Source of the DNA: Lunularia cruciata
Lineage: Eukaryota; Streptophyta; Marchantiopsida; Lunulariales; Lunulariaceae
Length of the DNA: 64,000 nt
Reading direction: 5' to 3'
Assembly: GCA_948567375.1 (NCBI GenBank)
Contig: OX419757.1
Coordinates: 54,188,001 to 54,252,000 of the forward strand
Part shown: one piece after another, positions 1 to 11,389 of the stretch
Numbering within the stretch: the first letter of the stretch is position 1
Layout of the letters: each line of letters begins with the position of its first letter
Position numbers and translations under genes: made by a program
The notes under the pieces: generated by a model
Told to the model about the DNA's origin: nothing
The model's database searches: none
Seen by the model: the letters and a program-made list of their open reading frames with translations, nothing else

Positions 1-630
1 CCTTGTCACCAAACTATCAGAAGTTCCACCATACTTGTAGCCTTGAGGAGGATGCACAACCTCCTTCACCACCAAATCACTCTCATCCCCTTCCAAACTC
101 TCCTCCATACGAATTGCGATCTTGATAGCTTCAACCTTGGAAGAAGGTTTCTTATATCTCACCTTGCTTCTAATTTGTGGTCTCAACCCTCCCACAAAAT
201 TCTTGGTGAGCATGGCCCCTATGCCAATCATTGTAGTCTCCACATCATCCCCACTCTTTCTCAACATTATGCAAAATCTGGACTCTAACTTTTCCACTCT
301 TTCCACATAGACTCTCACTTTCTCTCCATCTCTTTGCTTGAGAAATGTAACCTCACTCATCAATCTCTCATAACTCTCATCAGGAACAAATTTCTCAATG
401 AGTGTTGAAGTCAAAGTCTCCTAAGACTCCTCTTCCCCAGCTCTCCTTTCTCTCTTTGGGTATTCTGACTCATACCATGTAAGTGATGCATCCTCAAAGA
501 AATCTGGTAATCATGAGGCCCACTCATTCTTCCTCCTCTCATTATTTCATATGCAAGCTGTCTTGAAGTCTCTCACAAAGGCCTCCACATCTTCTCCATC
601 CTTGCCAAAGAAAACCGGAAGTTTCTCCAT
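1..630 (-). pseudogene. Ty3/gypsy gag relic (5' part, runs off window)
   Basis: Read on the minus strand from an ATG at 630-628, this stretch translates into a retrotransposon Gag-type sequence. It starts MEKLPVFFGKDGEDVEAF and continues with the capsid-like motifs FFEDASLTWYE, ERRAGEE and LIEKFVPDESYERLMSEV. These are typical of the retrotransposon gag domain of Ty3/gypsy elements, which forms the particle shell. The frame is broken by several stops, for example a TGA after FKTACI and a TAG after AGEEES, so it is dead. The gene continues beyond the left edge. It is on the opposite strand to the RNase H relic that begins near 1066, so two elements meet here. The family is fairly sure; the lineage within gypsy is not determined. 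Confidence 0.75.
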
Positions 631-1065
631 CTTAACCTCTCACTATCTTTCTTTTCTCTCAATTTTTTTTCCTTTTCTTTTCTCTCACTCCATAACTAAT
701 AGAGTATGTACATGACTAACACCATCTAAGAATAATCCACTCTAGGGAACATAAAAGTTTTAGTTTACTCCAAGATTTCTATAGCAACATCAAATCCTAG
801 TGTGCATATTAATCAAACCCTCATGGATAGTTTATCCATAAGTTGAAAGATTATCTCCATCACTAATCTTAAGAACTAGCTGATGAAGGTGGTAGTAGTT
901 TTGTAGCTGTACTAAGACTCTCTCCAAGATCCATCACCAAAGTCTCCAAAAGTGATTTTACTCCACTACACTCATGTCCTTTTGGAAGTCCTTCAACTCC
1001 ACAAACCTCACACAACTCCTTGGTCTTAGATCTTCTCCCTCCCAATCTTGGTGAAGAAGGTCCAA
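631..1065. other. Gypsy leader region with a small Cys/His-rich ORF
   Basis: This stretch lies upstream of the minus-strand gag start and is probably the 5' leader of that element. A minus-strand frame of 67 codons at 869-1072 contains the spacing CEVCGVEGLPKGHEC, which resembles a zinc-binding cluster. The frame is short and has no recognised homology, so I do not call it a gene. A short homopurine/homopyrimidine tract near 655-690 (T- and C-rich on plus) is the only other structure seen. Confidence 0.3.
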
Positions 1066-1493
1066 CATGCAACTATAGGATGCATTCTTAGTCAATTAGA
1101 CCAAGATGGGCATGATAATCCAATAGCTTATGCTAGTAGACAAATGGTTTAAGCAGAAAAGAACTACTCTGTTGTAGAGAGAGAGAAGAGTTGGCAGTGA
1201 TCTTTGGTCTCAAGAAGTTTAGACACTACTTGATAAGAGGGAAAGTCACCATTGTCACAGATCACAAGGCTTTGAAGTACATCTTCAACAAGCCTAATGT
1301 TGAAAGGAGACTATTAAGGTGGATGATACTCTTGTTTGAGTATGACTACACCATTGAGGATAGACCAAGAAAGAAACATGCAAATGCTGATTTGTTATCT
1401 AGGGCCTATGATCATGATGGAGATGAGCCAGTGGATGATTCCTTCTTGGATGAGGAACTCAGGATTGTAAGCCGGCCTGTCTCTCACTCAAGA
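1066..1493 (+). pseudogene. Ty3/gypsy RNase H relic
   Basis: The plus strand encodes the classic gypsy RNase H signature: an IAYASR stretch, then NYSVVEREELAVIFGLKKFRHY with the catalytic-region glutamate, then VTDHKALKYIF with the conserved aspartate and DHKAL motif, then HANADLLSR near the end. RNase H removes the RNA template during cDNA synthesis. A TAA after the SRQMV stretch (near 1150) breaks the frame; the remainder is open from 1191 to 1496. The gene is interrupted immediately downstream by an inverted LTR, and its integrase continues from about 2160. Confident as an RNase H relic. Confidence 0.85.
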
Positions 1494-2157
1494 TGAACCT
1501 CTGATGGCTATTATGGTAGCGCACCATGGACTAAGAAGGCAAGGAACCCCAACTCCATCATACTCCTCCAAGGCTAACACTCCAAGACTCAAGACATTGC
1601 TCACTAGAGAACTCAATGAGAGAGAGATAGTTGCAAATGAAAGGATGATGAGTACCTTCTCACCCCTTGTTTATATACTTGTGAAATAGTTATGTACCAA
1701 AGTTACTAATTACCGTAGTAACTCAAGTTATTAGACTAAAAGTCAAGTAAAGTCAAAAAGTAGAAAGGAATATCCATTCACATGGGCATATTCTCCTAAG
1801 CATGTGGTCTTATCTTGACCCAACCACTAAGTCAAGGATTCCTTCACATGGGCTATCCTTGGACTAAAGAAGAATCCAAAACAAAAAGGCTTGCGGGCCC
1901 AAGAGTTCTCAACTCTTTCCTCAAAGCCAAACACCTTGGAATAATACAAAGTCAACACATTAAAATCCAAAATAGTGGTGCTCATCTTTTCTACTTCCTC
2001 CAAAGTACAATCCCCTCTATCTTAGCTATGACTAACTTTAGCTAACCATGACTAATATAGAACCATCCTTTATCTCTATATAAATAATATCTCTTAAGTA
2101 CTTGTAATACCAAGCTAAATATCACAATACCACACACATGCATAAATGGATGTTATA
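1466..2157 (-). mobile_element. Solo-type gypsy LTR in inverted orientation
   Basis: Reverse-complemented, this 692-bp stretch matches the LTR at 3505-4190 along its whole length, including the starts TATAACATCC against TGTAACATCC, the shared GAGGTTCATCTTGAGTGAG near the end, and ends in TTACA against TCACA. The first dinucleotide is TA where the other copy has TG, a likely CpG or point change. It sits between the RNase H and integrase relics of one gypsy pol reading frame, so it is an insertion into that element. I could not find a clean 5-bp target duplication (AGGAT on the left, AAACA on the right). Confidence 0.75.
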
Positions 2158-3500
2158 AAACAATCTTAGTCACTCAAGAGGTTCCAACGGAGTACAAAGA
2201 TATTGTGGATTTTGTTACAAGAGGTAATAACCAGAAGGGATGCATGCTATAGAGAGGAAGGCCCTTGCAGCAAGATCTAGACCTTACACAATGGTGGAGG
2301 ATATTCTTTTTCACCAAGGAGCAGATGATCTACTTCAAAGAGCAGTGGGTAAAGAAGAGTTTATCCTACTTATAAAGGAGTTTCATAAAGGTTCAGTGTG
2401 TAGATGACACTTTGCAGGAAAGGTTACTGCTTTCAAGATTCTAGATACAGGTTACCATTGGAAAAGGATTTTCAAGGATTGTCTTGATTATTGAAAACTT
2501 GTCATTTTTGTCAAGCTTTTGCTAGAAAGTCTACTTCCACTCTACCACTTAGATCAATTCCATTGCTAGGAGCTTTTGAGAAGTAGAGAATTTATTTTGT
2601 AGGTCCTCTCAATAGAACCCCAAGGAACAATCTGTATTTTGTGGTAGTTATTGATTACCTTACCAAGTGGGTTGAGGCTAGACCATTGAGGGACAAGAAT
2701 GAAGATGAAGTTGGTAGATTTCTTTATGAACACATTATCACTAGGTTTGGATGCCCTTTGGAGTTGATTTCTGATAGAAGAGGAGAGTTTACAGGAAGCA
2801 TTACTACAGCCATGCTACGATATTTCTCTATCACACATAGAGTAACTACATCCTATAAGCCAAATTCCAATGGCTTGGCAGAGAGAACCAATCAGACCTT
2901 GTGCATGATGTTGGCCAAAGATGCAAAAATGGAGGAAGCTAAACATCATTGGGACAAGAGGATTCATGTGGTTTTGTGAGAGTATAGGACAACCATGAAG
3001 ACTTCCTCCAAATATTCTCCATTTCAATTGGTATATGGTATTGAGTCTACACTACCTATTCACTTTGATCTTCCTACCTTCCAAAGCATTCATAAGAGAT
3101 TGAAGAAAGCATAAGGAGGTGATGTAGAGAAGTCAAGGAAGGAACAACTCATGGAGTTGGAAGAGGCAAGAGCAGTTGCTATGGTTTGAGTGGAGTAAGC
3201 CCAAAGGAAACAAAAGGAGAGCTATGATAAGAGGCAAGGCAAGAAGAAGGTGGTGCCTTTTAAAGAAGGTGATTGGGTAATGTTGTTTGATTCTATTTGA
3301 TTCAAGAGAGTACAAAAGAATTTTTTGCCTAAGTACTTTGGACCTTTCATAGTGGAGAAGATGTGGGGCAATTACAACTATGATCTCAAGGTGTTGGGAG
3401 GAAGACATTTTGATAAGATTAACCATGATAAGTTGAAGATGTATCATAGAAGGTAGAGAGACCTTCACTTTGAGGACAAAGTGAAAACTTAGTCCGAGGG
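2158..3500 (+). pseudogene. Ty3/gypsy integrase relic
   Basis: The plus strand continues the pol gene interrupted at about 1466. The His/Cys zinc region of integrase lies near 2370-2520, with frame breaks. The catalytic core follows in an open frame at 2641-2979: VVIDYLTKWVEARPL with its aspartate, then SDRRGEF, where the usual D-x-G before EF is changed to DRRG, then SNGLAERTNQTL with the glutamate. A C-terminal part with QRKQKESYDKR and FKEGDWV follows to about 3480, with stops. Integrase would insert cDNA into the genome. It ends next to a purine-rich tract and the LTR at 3505, as expected. Several TGA and TAG stops make it non-functional. Confidence 0.87.
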
Positions 3501-3504
3501 TAAA

Positions 3505-4190
3505 TGTAACATCCATTTGTGCATGTGTGTGATATTTAGCTTGGTATTACAAGTACTTGAGAGATATTATTTATATAGAGATAAAGGATAGTTCTACATT
3601 GGTCATGATTAGCTAAAGTTATTCATAGCTAAAATAGATAGGACCTTACTTTAGAGGAAGTGGAATAGATGAGCACCACTATTTTGGATTCTAGTGTGTT
3701 GACTTGGTATTATTCCTAGGTGTTTGGCTTTGAGGCAAGAGTTGAGAACTCTTGGGCCCCTCAAGCCTTTTTGTTTTGGATTCTTCTATAGTCCAAGGAT
3801 AACTCATGTGAAGGAATCCTTGACTTAGTGGTTGGGTCAAGATAAGATCACATACTTAGTGGAATATACCCATGTGGATAGATATTCCTTTAAACTTTTT
3901 GACTTTACTTGACTTTTAGCCTAGTAACTTGAGTTACTCCAATAATTAGAAACTTTGGTGCATAACTATTTCACAAGTATATAAACAAGGGGTGAGGCAG
4001 TACTCACCATCCTTTCATTTACAACAATTTATCTCTCATTCAGTTCTCTAGTTAGCAATGTCTTGAGTATTGGACTGTTAGCCTTGGAGGAGTATGATCG
4101 AGTTGGAGATTCTTTGCCTTCTTAGTTCATGGTGTGCTACCATAATAGCCATCAGAGGTTCATCTTGAGTGAGAGACAGGACGGCTCACA
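3505..4190 (+). mobile_element. 3' LTR of the gypsy element
   Basis: This 686-bp repeat begins TGTAACATCC straight after the purine-rich tract at 3495-3504 and ends in CTCACA, fitting the TG...CA rule of LTRs. It is directly downstream of the integrase C-terminus, the position expected of the 3' LTR. A matching copy lies inverted at 1466-2157. It contains a TATA-like stretch (TATTTATATAGAG near 3568) and a second one (GTATATAAAC near 3977) that could be the promoter. No intact 5' LTR of this element is in the window. Confidence 0.8.
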
Positions 4191-4276
4191 GGGCCCATTG
4201 TCATTTTGCACCGTTTGCACCATTGGGTGTGCCGTCAATGGGACCATTAGGGTTTAGACTTAGCTCAAGTCCAAGG

Positions 4277-4753
4277 GTGCAGCTCCAAAGAGCTCACTTC
4301 TTTGATGTTGACCCTTTGAGTTCTTGGCTATGGTGGATAGAGGCCGGTGAACATCACATGGATTCTCTTAGCTAGAGTTGGTGTGGCTTGACTGTGATTA
4401 GTGCCTAGTTGTTGGCAAATTATAGAGTGACAATTGTGGCACTTTACAGTCCATGTATGACTTATGTGTGAGTTGTGCTTCTATAGAGTGTGATGTTGAC
4501 AATGATGTGCTCAATTTCAAAGTGCAGCTCCAAAGAGCTCACTTCTTTGATGTTGACCCTTTGAGTTCTTGGCTATGGTGGATAGAGGCCGGTGAACATC
4601 ACATGGATTCTCTTAGCTAGAGTTGGTGTGGCTTGACTGTGATTAGTGCCTAGTTGTTGGCAAATTATAGAGTGACAATTGTGGCACTTTACAGTCCATG
4701 TATGACTTATGTGTGAGTTGTGCTTCTATAGAGTGTGATGTTGACAATGATGT
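4277..4753. repeat. Perfect 232-bp direct duplication (period 245)
   Basis: The unit at 4277-4508 starts GTGCAGCTCCAAAGAGCTCA and is repeated without any difference I can see at 4522-4753, separated by 13 bp (GCTCAATTTCAAA). A third, diverged copy of most of the unit lies at about 61651-61843. It shares the TTCTTAGCTAGAGT core and is preceded by the same run (TGCACC, GGGACC.TTAGGGTT) that precedes the first unit at 4208-4276. The unit is therefore part of a dispersed repeat, probably an LTR or leader, duplicated recently or homogenised here. Confidence 0.85.
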
Positions 4754-4913
4754 ATCTTGTGTAGCAATGTGTATGTGCATGACACATATAACAACAAAAT
4801 TCAATTTATGATTGTAGTACCTCTTACACTTAAGGAAAAGAGAAGTACCAAATTATATATTCCTCTATCTTTAGACAAATTATAGGTCTCCTTGTTAAGT
4901 GTTTTGTGAGTTA

Positions 4914-5135
4914 TGACTATAAAAGAAGACAAGGATTAGATAAGCACCAAGACCATTCATAGCGGATCATGAGAGAGAATGAGAGAGCACACAAGAAAGA
5001 TAAGCAAGAATGTATGGAGAGACTACATCCTCTTGTGTATATATAGTATACATGTGTATCCTAAACCCTAATACAACTATATAGTGAGAACTAAGTCACT
5101 AACTTTGTCACTATGAGCTTGGGATAGTATCAACA
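4914..5135 (-). repeat. 3' LTR of the minus-strand copia element
   Basis: About 222 bp, running on plus from TGACTATAAAAGAAG to TAGTATCAACA. It is related to 8610-8821 over its whole length: both contain ATCATGAGAGAGA.TGAGAGAGC, a TATA-rich segment before ATACATGTG.ATC, and GAGAACTAAGTCACTAACT. The left boundary is approximate because the two copies differ there. Confidence 0.7.
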
Positions 5136-5600
5136 CTCCCCTTCAAGCTCATCTCAATATCCTATACACCAAGGCAAAGTCTGAAAGCCTCAAACTTATC
5201 TCTAGATAAAGCCTTGGTGAAAATATCAGCCATCTTCTAACCTATGCCTACAAACTTAAGCTCAATCTGCCCTGCTAGAACTTTCTCCCTAACAAAGGAT
5301 AGTGCACCTCAATGTCCTTAGTCTAGCATGAAACACATGATTACTAGCTAACTTGATGCTACTCATGTTATCTATGTATAATAAAATGGGAAATAAATTA
5401 TCCACACCAATATCAAAAAGCAAACTCCAAAGCCAAAAAACTTCACAAGTCACATTGGTGGCTCCACAATACTCTACCTCAATGGAGGATAGAGCTTTAA
5501 TTGGTTGCTTCTTAGAAGCCCAACTCACTCAATCAATCAACTCACAACAACACTCCCAAGTCCAAACATGTACCTTCAAATAGATCTCTTGTCAAGGACA
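5136..5600 (-). pseudogene. Copia RNase H relic
   Basis: The minus strand encodes MSWASKKQPIKALSSIEVEY followed by CEVFWLWSLL, YIDNMSSIKLASN and VFHAR. This is the standard copia RNase H block (SWxSKKQ...LSSxEAEY; D-N-x-S-x-x-x-A). The order relative to the reverse transcriptase fits a minus-strand element. The open stretch is 5289-5528; beyond it the frame breaks. Confidence 0.8.
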
Positions 5601-5959
5601 CTCCTTGCCCAATCTACATCAATGTAGCCATGTAGCACCAATGATCTACCAAATGTCTAGTGAAGGCAAAACTGCAAAGTGAACTTCACAAATCAAAAAT
5701 GCGATTGATAGCTTGAAAGTGATGTTTGCTTGGTGATTGCATGAACTAGCTTACAATTCCAACCACATAACCTAGGTCAAGCCTAGTGATAGTCAAATGG
5801 ATGAGACTACCAATTATCCACAAGGATCAACAAGAAAATCATTATCATCAATACTCAAGTGATGGTTCTATTCGAAAGATGTAGTCATAGGCTTACACTC
5901 TAGTAAGCCAAATCTCTATAGCATGTCAATGAATATTGACATTGCACAAGCCACATATC

Positions 5960-6575
5960 TTGTCCATTCTTAATAAAATCTATACCTAAGGCCACCTATA
6001 TCTTGCATCTCAAATTGGACCATGAAGTACTCCTTAAGATAAGACACTAGCTTCTCATAGCTACCAATGATAATCACATCATCTACATAGATGGTGACTA
6101 TTAAATCTTGATCTATTTCACTTAAAACATACAAGATAGTATTAGAAGGACAAATAGCAAACCATGAGTTACCAAGAAGGAAATAATATTTGCATACCAA
6201 GCCTCAGATGCTTGCTTCAAGCCATAGAGCGCTTTCTATAGCTTGCAAACTTGATATGGAAATTTTGGGTCATCAAAACTAGCTGGTTGCACCATGTAAA
6301 CCTTCTTGTTAAGATTTCCATTGAGAAATTTGTTCTTTAAGTCTATTTGGTGTAATTGCCATCCTTGTTGAATTGCAATTGCCATCACTAAGGATGGTTA
6401 CCATCTTGGCAACAATGCTAAATGTCTCATCATAGTCCATGCCAAACTGTTGAGCATAACTTTTTTCCACCAAGGGAACATTGTACTTGCTCATATTGCC
6501 ATCAAAATTACTCTTGATATAGAAGACCCATCTACAACCAATAGTCTTATGATCAAAAGGTAGATCCACTAGCTC
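5960..6575 (-). pseudogene. Copia reverse transcriptase relic
   Basis: On the minus strand, 6309-6569 encodes the start of copia reverse transcriptase (KTIGCRWVFYIKSNFDG and YNVPLVEKSYAQQFGMDYDETF). 5970-6200 encodes the active-site region with IYVDDVIIIGS, containing the catalytic YVDD box, followed by FEMQDIGGLRY. The two parts are in different frames with a decayed segment between them, so the enzyme is dead. Confidence 0.85.
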
Positions 6576-6825
6576 CCATGTACATTGGTGGTAGAGAGTA
6601 GCAAATTCTACCTACATGGCAGCAACTCATTATTCTTGTTGTAGAGCCTCTCCCAATGTGGTTGGTTTGTGCTCTTGCAAAACACTATTAATATATGCAT
6701 GATGTGATAAGAAAACCTTCATGCAAAAATTGCTTAATAGGTTGTTTCAATTGTTGAGACTATCTCGGATCAAGTACTTGACATGTCACTTCTCCTTGCA
6801 TTGATTTTGATGTAGTAGGTATATT

Positions 6826-6834
6826 ATATATATA

Positions 6835-6890
<56 letters not shown>

Positions 6891-6902
6891 ATATATATAT
6901 TT
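6826..6902. repeat. TA-rich microsatellite
   Basis: A run of mostly AT dinucleotides with a few interruptions (ATTATAG near each end) occupies this stretch. It lies between the gag and reverse transcriptase relics of the minus-strand copia element, where protease and integrase should be. Confidence 0.9.
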
Positions 6903-7089
6903 TGAGATGACATTCTGCATACAAGTATCATGTCTTGGTGCAATCATGCACTATAGGATGGATCTATCATCCTCATTGGTAATAACTTCATCAAAAGGAG
7001 ATACAATTGTAGATGTACAACCTCTTGAACTATCCAATTGAGGCATAGATTGAACAACCTCTCAAGCTAGAACATTACTCAACTTTGAT

Positions 7090-7998
7090 GAGTGATGACT
7101 AAAAATTGCTCTTGGTCTTCTGTGCAAGCATAACCTTGTTGCTTGCACTGGTCATTCTGATTCTTGAAGCAAAATTTGGCAATATGCCTTTGTTGGTGAT
7201 AGTAGTTACAAGTACCAAGAGTGCATTGTCTATTTTGTTCCTTAGTATTTTGCATCTAATGTTATGATGCTTTGCATCCACCATTGACTTGATTGCCAAC
7301 ATTGTAAACACCACCTCTTGTAGCATTCTTGTCTTGACCCCTACCTCAGAATTCTCTAATGCTTGCAAAATATAAGCCTTTTGGAACACTAGACAAGGAG
7401 GAGCTAGCACTCTGCAACAATTGAACCTCCTCACCAAGTTACATCAACACAAACTCATCCCACTTGGGAAGCGACTCTTGGGTAGAAATCAATATCACAA
7501 ACTATTTGTAGTCTTATTTAAGACCCTGTAGCATATCTCCTATATGGACAGTCTGATCAATTACAACCTTCACAAAGGCAAGTTGATCCACAAGCTCTTC
7601 ATGTGGTCAATGTAATCATTAATACACATTGAGCCTTTCTTAGCCATAGTGAATTCCTATAGCAATTGCAATCTCTTGGCCTCTATTCTAGCTTGAAAAA
7701 AATTGGCCAGAGCATCCCAAAGCCATCTTAGGCAAAGTGAGGTCTTGAATGTGACCTATAATTTACAATGAAACACACAATGCAATGTGATAAAAGTGCT
7801 TGAAATTATCTACACACCCATGTTGCATGCATTGCTTTTGATGTTGCATCACCAACAATCACCATCAATTATACCTCCTCCTTTGTCACCAAATCCTATA
7901 GCTCTTGACCATATAGGAACATCTGCAAGAACAATTCCAAATGGTCCAATTAACTTGTCTAGCTTCTCTCCAATGATCATACCCACGGACTCTGCCAT
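7090..7998 (-). pseudogene. Copia gag relic with zinc knuckle
   Basis: A minus-strand start at 7998 gives MAESVGMIIGEKLDKLIGPF. The middle, near 7450-7720, reads as the helical copia Gag domain, with pieces such as INDYIDHVKSLVDQLA in shifting frames. The end, near 7140-7250, gives GHIAKFCFKNQNDQC, the remains of a CCHC zinc knuckle. Gag packages the element RNA. Frameshifts and stops are frequent, and the clean reading at 7099-7437 is in a different frame from the knuckle. Confidence 0.65.
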
Positions 7999-8609
7999 TG
8001 CTACAATCACATAATCCCAAAACCCATATTCCTAAGAATAATCAAGAAACACATTGTAGATCAAGCGGGTTGATAATATGGACCAAATGAGTAATTCTTA
8101 TATCAATAGTGAGCACCAGAGCTTGACAAGTAAAACCTATAAACATTATTTCTCAAAAGTGACCTTACTTAGTACTATAGCAAAAAGATGCATGTTAGCT
8201 CCAATTGACCTAAAAAATTTCATAGAGATAGAAATACTAATTGTGGATTGCCTTTGTTTTGCCTTTGGCCTCACCAAAGGTACACTATAGCCCCAAAAAT
8301 TGTTGCTAGGTCCTCCAAGTTAATGGTAGAAGTTCTCAAAAGGAATTACCAATGGTAGAAATGCCTTTGGATGTAACAAGCATTGTGTATCTACCAAATT
8401 TGTGTCTAAAAAGACAAAATATGACCATAGCACATCAAATTCAGGCAAAAATAGTGATCTTGACTTCCAAAATTGCAATTTTAGGTCAAAAATGGTGCAA
8501 TGGATGACTCATATTGCATCAATGAAGTCCCTAAACTATCCATCTGCTCCCACATATCTTTCTCCAAGTGAACATACCTTTATTCAACCTCTCACCAACT
8601 CTAAAACCA
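7999..8609 (-). other. Copia 5' leader, no gene seen
   Basis: This lies between the gag start and the right LTR of the minus-strand copia element, so it would be the untranslated leader. At about 600 bp it is long for a copia leader and may contain an insertion. Two short plus-strand open frames here (8078-8290, 8402-8656) look like chance. Confidence 0.4.
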
Positions 8610-8821
8610 TGTCAAAGAACACAAGGACTAGACAAACACTCCAAGACCATCCATAGCAAATCATGAGAGAGAGTGAGAGAGCGCACAAGGAAAATAAGCA
8701 ATAATGAATAGAGATAGTGCACTCTTCTCATGTATATAGAGTATACATGTGCATCTTAAACACTATATAATTGAACAATGAGAACTAAGTCACTAACTAA
8801 GTAATTGGGATAGTATCAACA
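8610..8821 (-). repeat. 5' LTR of the minus-strand copia element
   Basis: A 212-bp repeat beginning TGTCAAAGAAC on plus, directly after the primer-site-like CTCTAAAACCA, and ending GTATCAACA. It matches 4914-5135. The TATATAGAGTATAC stretch near 8735 could be the TATA element of the promoter. Confidence 0.7.
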
Positions 8822-9589
8822 ATACAGACAAGAAAGATGCTCTATTTTTTGCTTATAGAACAAATTAGGTAACTATAGTAATAAAATTTTGATAGAAAAA
8901 CAAGTTTTACCATTAATATTAGGTGTCAAACTTCAAACATGATGGTGATTTTGGTTGTAACATGCTTAGGTAAGAATTAATGAGAACATTATTCTCTATA
9001 AGAAATAAATAACAACTTGAAAGTGCTTCTTATTACCTCTTAGATATGAAAATAGACAACCTATAACATATAATGTATGGTTGTCCATTATGGAACTTAT
9101 GTGTGCTCAATAATACTAATAATCATAATAATATAAGGTTTTTAGAGCTTTATGTCTACATCACTAGATAGCTCATAGATTACATAACAATTTCACATAA
9201 GAACTTGCCTTATGGTTATTAATTTATTTTCTTTAAGCTCAAGAAGTACATTTATATAGCTAAGTTGCATGAGGAAAAACAACTTAAGAAGCTTGATATG
9301 GAATATAAGGATCAAGTAATGAGAATTATTGCACCTTATATATCTCTTCTTTTCATTTTTGTGCATGTAATGGCACTCTACACTTGTTCTTGTGTAACAA
9401 TACTCTATTCATTTTATGTAGTGACGTAGTCAAACTCATTTTGGGTATGATTTTGATTATTATAAATTATATTTATAATTATATAATTTTTTGAAATCAT
9501 CAATAAAGTTCTTGTTATTAACTAGAAATACATCTCTCATCATACACCATAAGGGATTGAAATCTCATATCTCTCATCCACTACTAGAA

Positions 9590-9860
9590 AAATTTCAAGA
9601 GATACATGATTTTCACATATTGCAATATTCCAAAAAATGAGAAGTGGAATAGGCTACTAAAGAGATTGATTGTCAAATTTCAAAATCTCGGTAGAACTTT
9701 GCTTGTAAGAAGATCACTTAAAATTTAAGTTGCATATGCATACATAAAGTAAGAGATACATGATTCTTAACTATCATTAAAATGTCCAAGAATGAGAACT
9801 AAAGTAAGCTACTTAAGAGATTCAAACATATAGCAAGAGATACATGACTTACATAAGTAA
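9590..9860. repeat. Three diverged copies of an AGAGATACATGA repeat
   Basis: The phrase AGAGATACATGA occurs near 9599, 9751 and 9840. The first two are followed at similar distance by ...AATGAGAA.T..A.TA.GCTACT.AAGAGATT. This is an old tandem array of roughly 90-150 bp units. Confidence 0.6.
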
Positions 9861-10534
9861 ACAAATGCCCAAAATAAAAATTAAAGTAAAGAAGACATGC
9901 AACAGACCTAACCTTCCTAATTCAACTTCAATAGTTTGCAAAAATGATAACATGTTTACATGTTCGTCAAAAAAAATGACCAAATTATGATTTCATATCT
10001 TTAGCTTCATTGATAGATAAAGTTAAGAAATTTTACAGTTGCCAAGGATTTTATCAGAAAGTGTAATGCTATTTCTATAAATAAATAAAAACTTTATATA
10101 AGAATATTCACTATTTTAAATTAATTTATTAAATTAGTTGATAAAAAATTGAGACTATACTTATTTAAAGGGAATTTAAAATGAATCAGACATAAAAGCT
10201 CAAGATAGAACAATAAGACTCAAAAAGTTAAATCTATCAACTTAAGTCCATCATAAAATTAAAACAAGATCAAGATATTTTAGAGAGATTAAACAAAAAA
10301 ACAGAAATTTTGGAGTTTGTATATAGATATTCTTTTGAAAATATTTAGCTAAAGTAAAAGCTAAAAGTTCATAGTCCTTAGTTTGTTTCTCCTAATAAGC
10401 AACATGTTTCTCTTGGACAGCAAAGTATCGCAGCATATGATTATGTTAAGCAACCAGTACCTTCTTTTGATGTTTTCTTATAACTTCCAATAATCACTTT
10501 AATCATTACTTTAGCAGCCTTGCTTGAATAAGTT

Positions 10535-10600
10535 GAACTCTTCTTCTTCTTGTTCCGAACTCTTCTTCTTCTTGTTCCGAACTCTTCTTCTTCTTGTTCC
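10535..10600. repeat. 22-bp minisatellite, three copies
   Basis: Three perfect head-to-tail copies of a 22-bp unit rich in TTC triplets, starting GAACTCTTCTTC and ending TTGTTCC, followed by a partial, diverged fourth (GTACTCTTGC). Confidence 0.95.
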
Positions 10601-11389
10601 GTACTCTTGCATCGTTATTATTAGATTCTCTTTGTGGAGTTGAACTTGGAGAAAGAGATTCTTTTAACACTTGAGAAGTTTTAATTGGAGTGAAGGTCTA
10701 ATAGAAACCAAGCCATCATAAACTAGAACCATGTTCATCTTCAAGAGAGATATCTTGTTTCATGCGTAGCAAAGATTTTATATCTCAATATTATCTCCCT
10801 AGGATAGTAGAGAGTAGATCTTTAGATTTTCTTTCATGGCTAAGCATATCCAAATAAGAAGATAAACCATAAATTGCATCTCCTTTCTAATCAATTACTT
10901 TCCTAAGATCTTTACTAAATCTAGACCATCATTGTTTGCAGAATTTGCATCTATCCTACGAGTAAGAACCTCATTTTGAGATTTGGGTTTCATTTTCTTA
11001 TAAAGCACTTCAAATTACAATTTTTTAACTTCCCATCTCTTTGTTTCAATCAAACTTTAAATTTTTTTAGTATTCATACCACCACTTTGGTCTTGGAAGT
11101 GGATTAAATTCAAAAAATGAATTTTCAACTTTAAAATCAAAGCTGTGGTATCTTCTTATCATCAAAGGGCAATTACAAAAAATACATAAATAATTCAGTT
11201 GTAGTGTACATTTAGCAGTTTTTCATCATAAACATAGGATACATTCTGCTAATCGTATGAATTCAAATTGTCTATAGAGAATATGGTAATAAGAGTGTGA
11301 GTATAGAGGCTTGGTAGAATGTGCAGTTTGGAGATAGAAACGTTTTTCTATACAAAAGGAACCTAGTCTTTCTTTGAAGATTATTTACA

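Larger units (their letters stand above)
4914..8821 (-). mobile_element. Minus-strand Ty1/copia element, internally deleted
   Basis: Two related terminal repeats, 4914-5135 and 8610-8821, flank decayed copia coding sequence read from right to left: gag, then reverse transcriptase, then RNase H. Both repeats end TAGTATCAACA on the plus strand. The sequence beside the right LTR (CTCTAAAACCA at 8599-8609) resembles the complement of the usual initiator-tRNA-Met primer site. Protease and integrase, which in copia elements come between gag and reverse transcriptase, are missing; a TA microsatellite lies in that position. No clear target duplication was found (AGTTA against ATACA). It could not move by itself. 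Confidence 0.75.

Noticed and set aside
10535-10600. Possible CRISPR-like array
   Set aside because: The 22-bp units are directly adjacent with no spacers, and the sequence is eukaryotic; it is a minisatellite.
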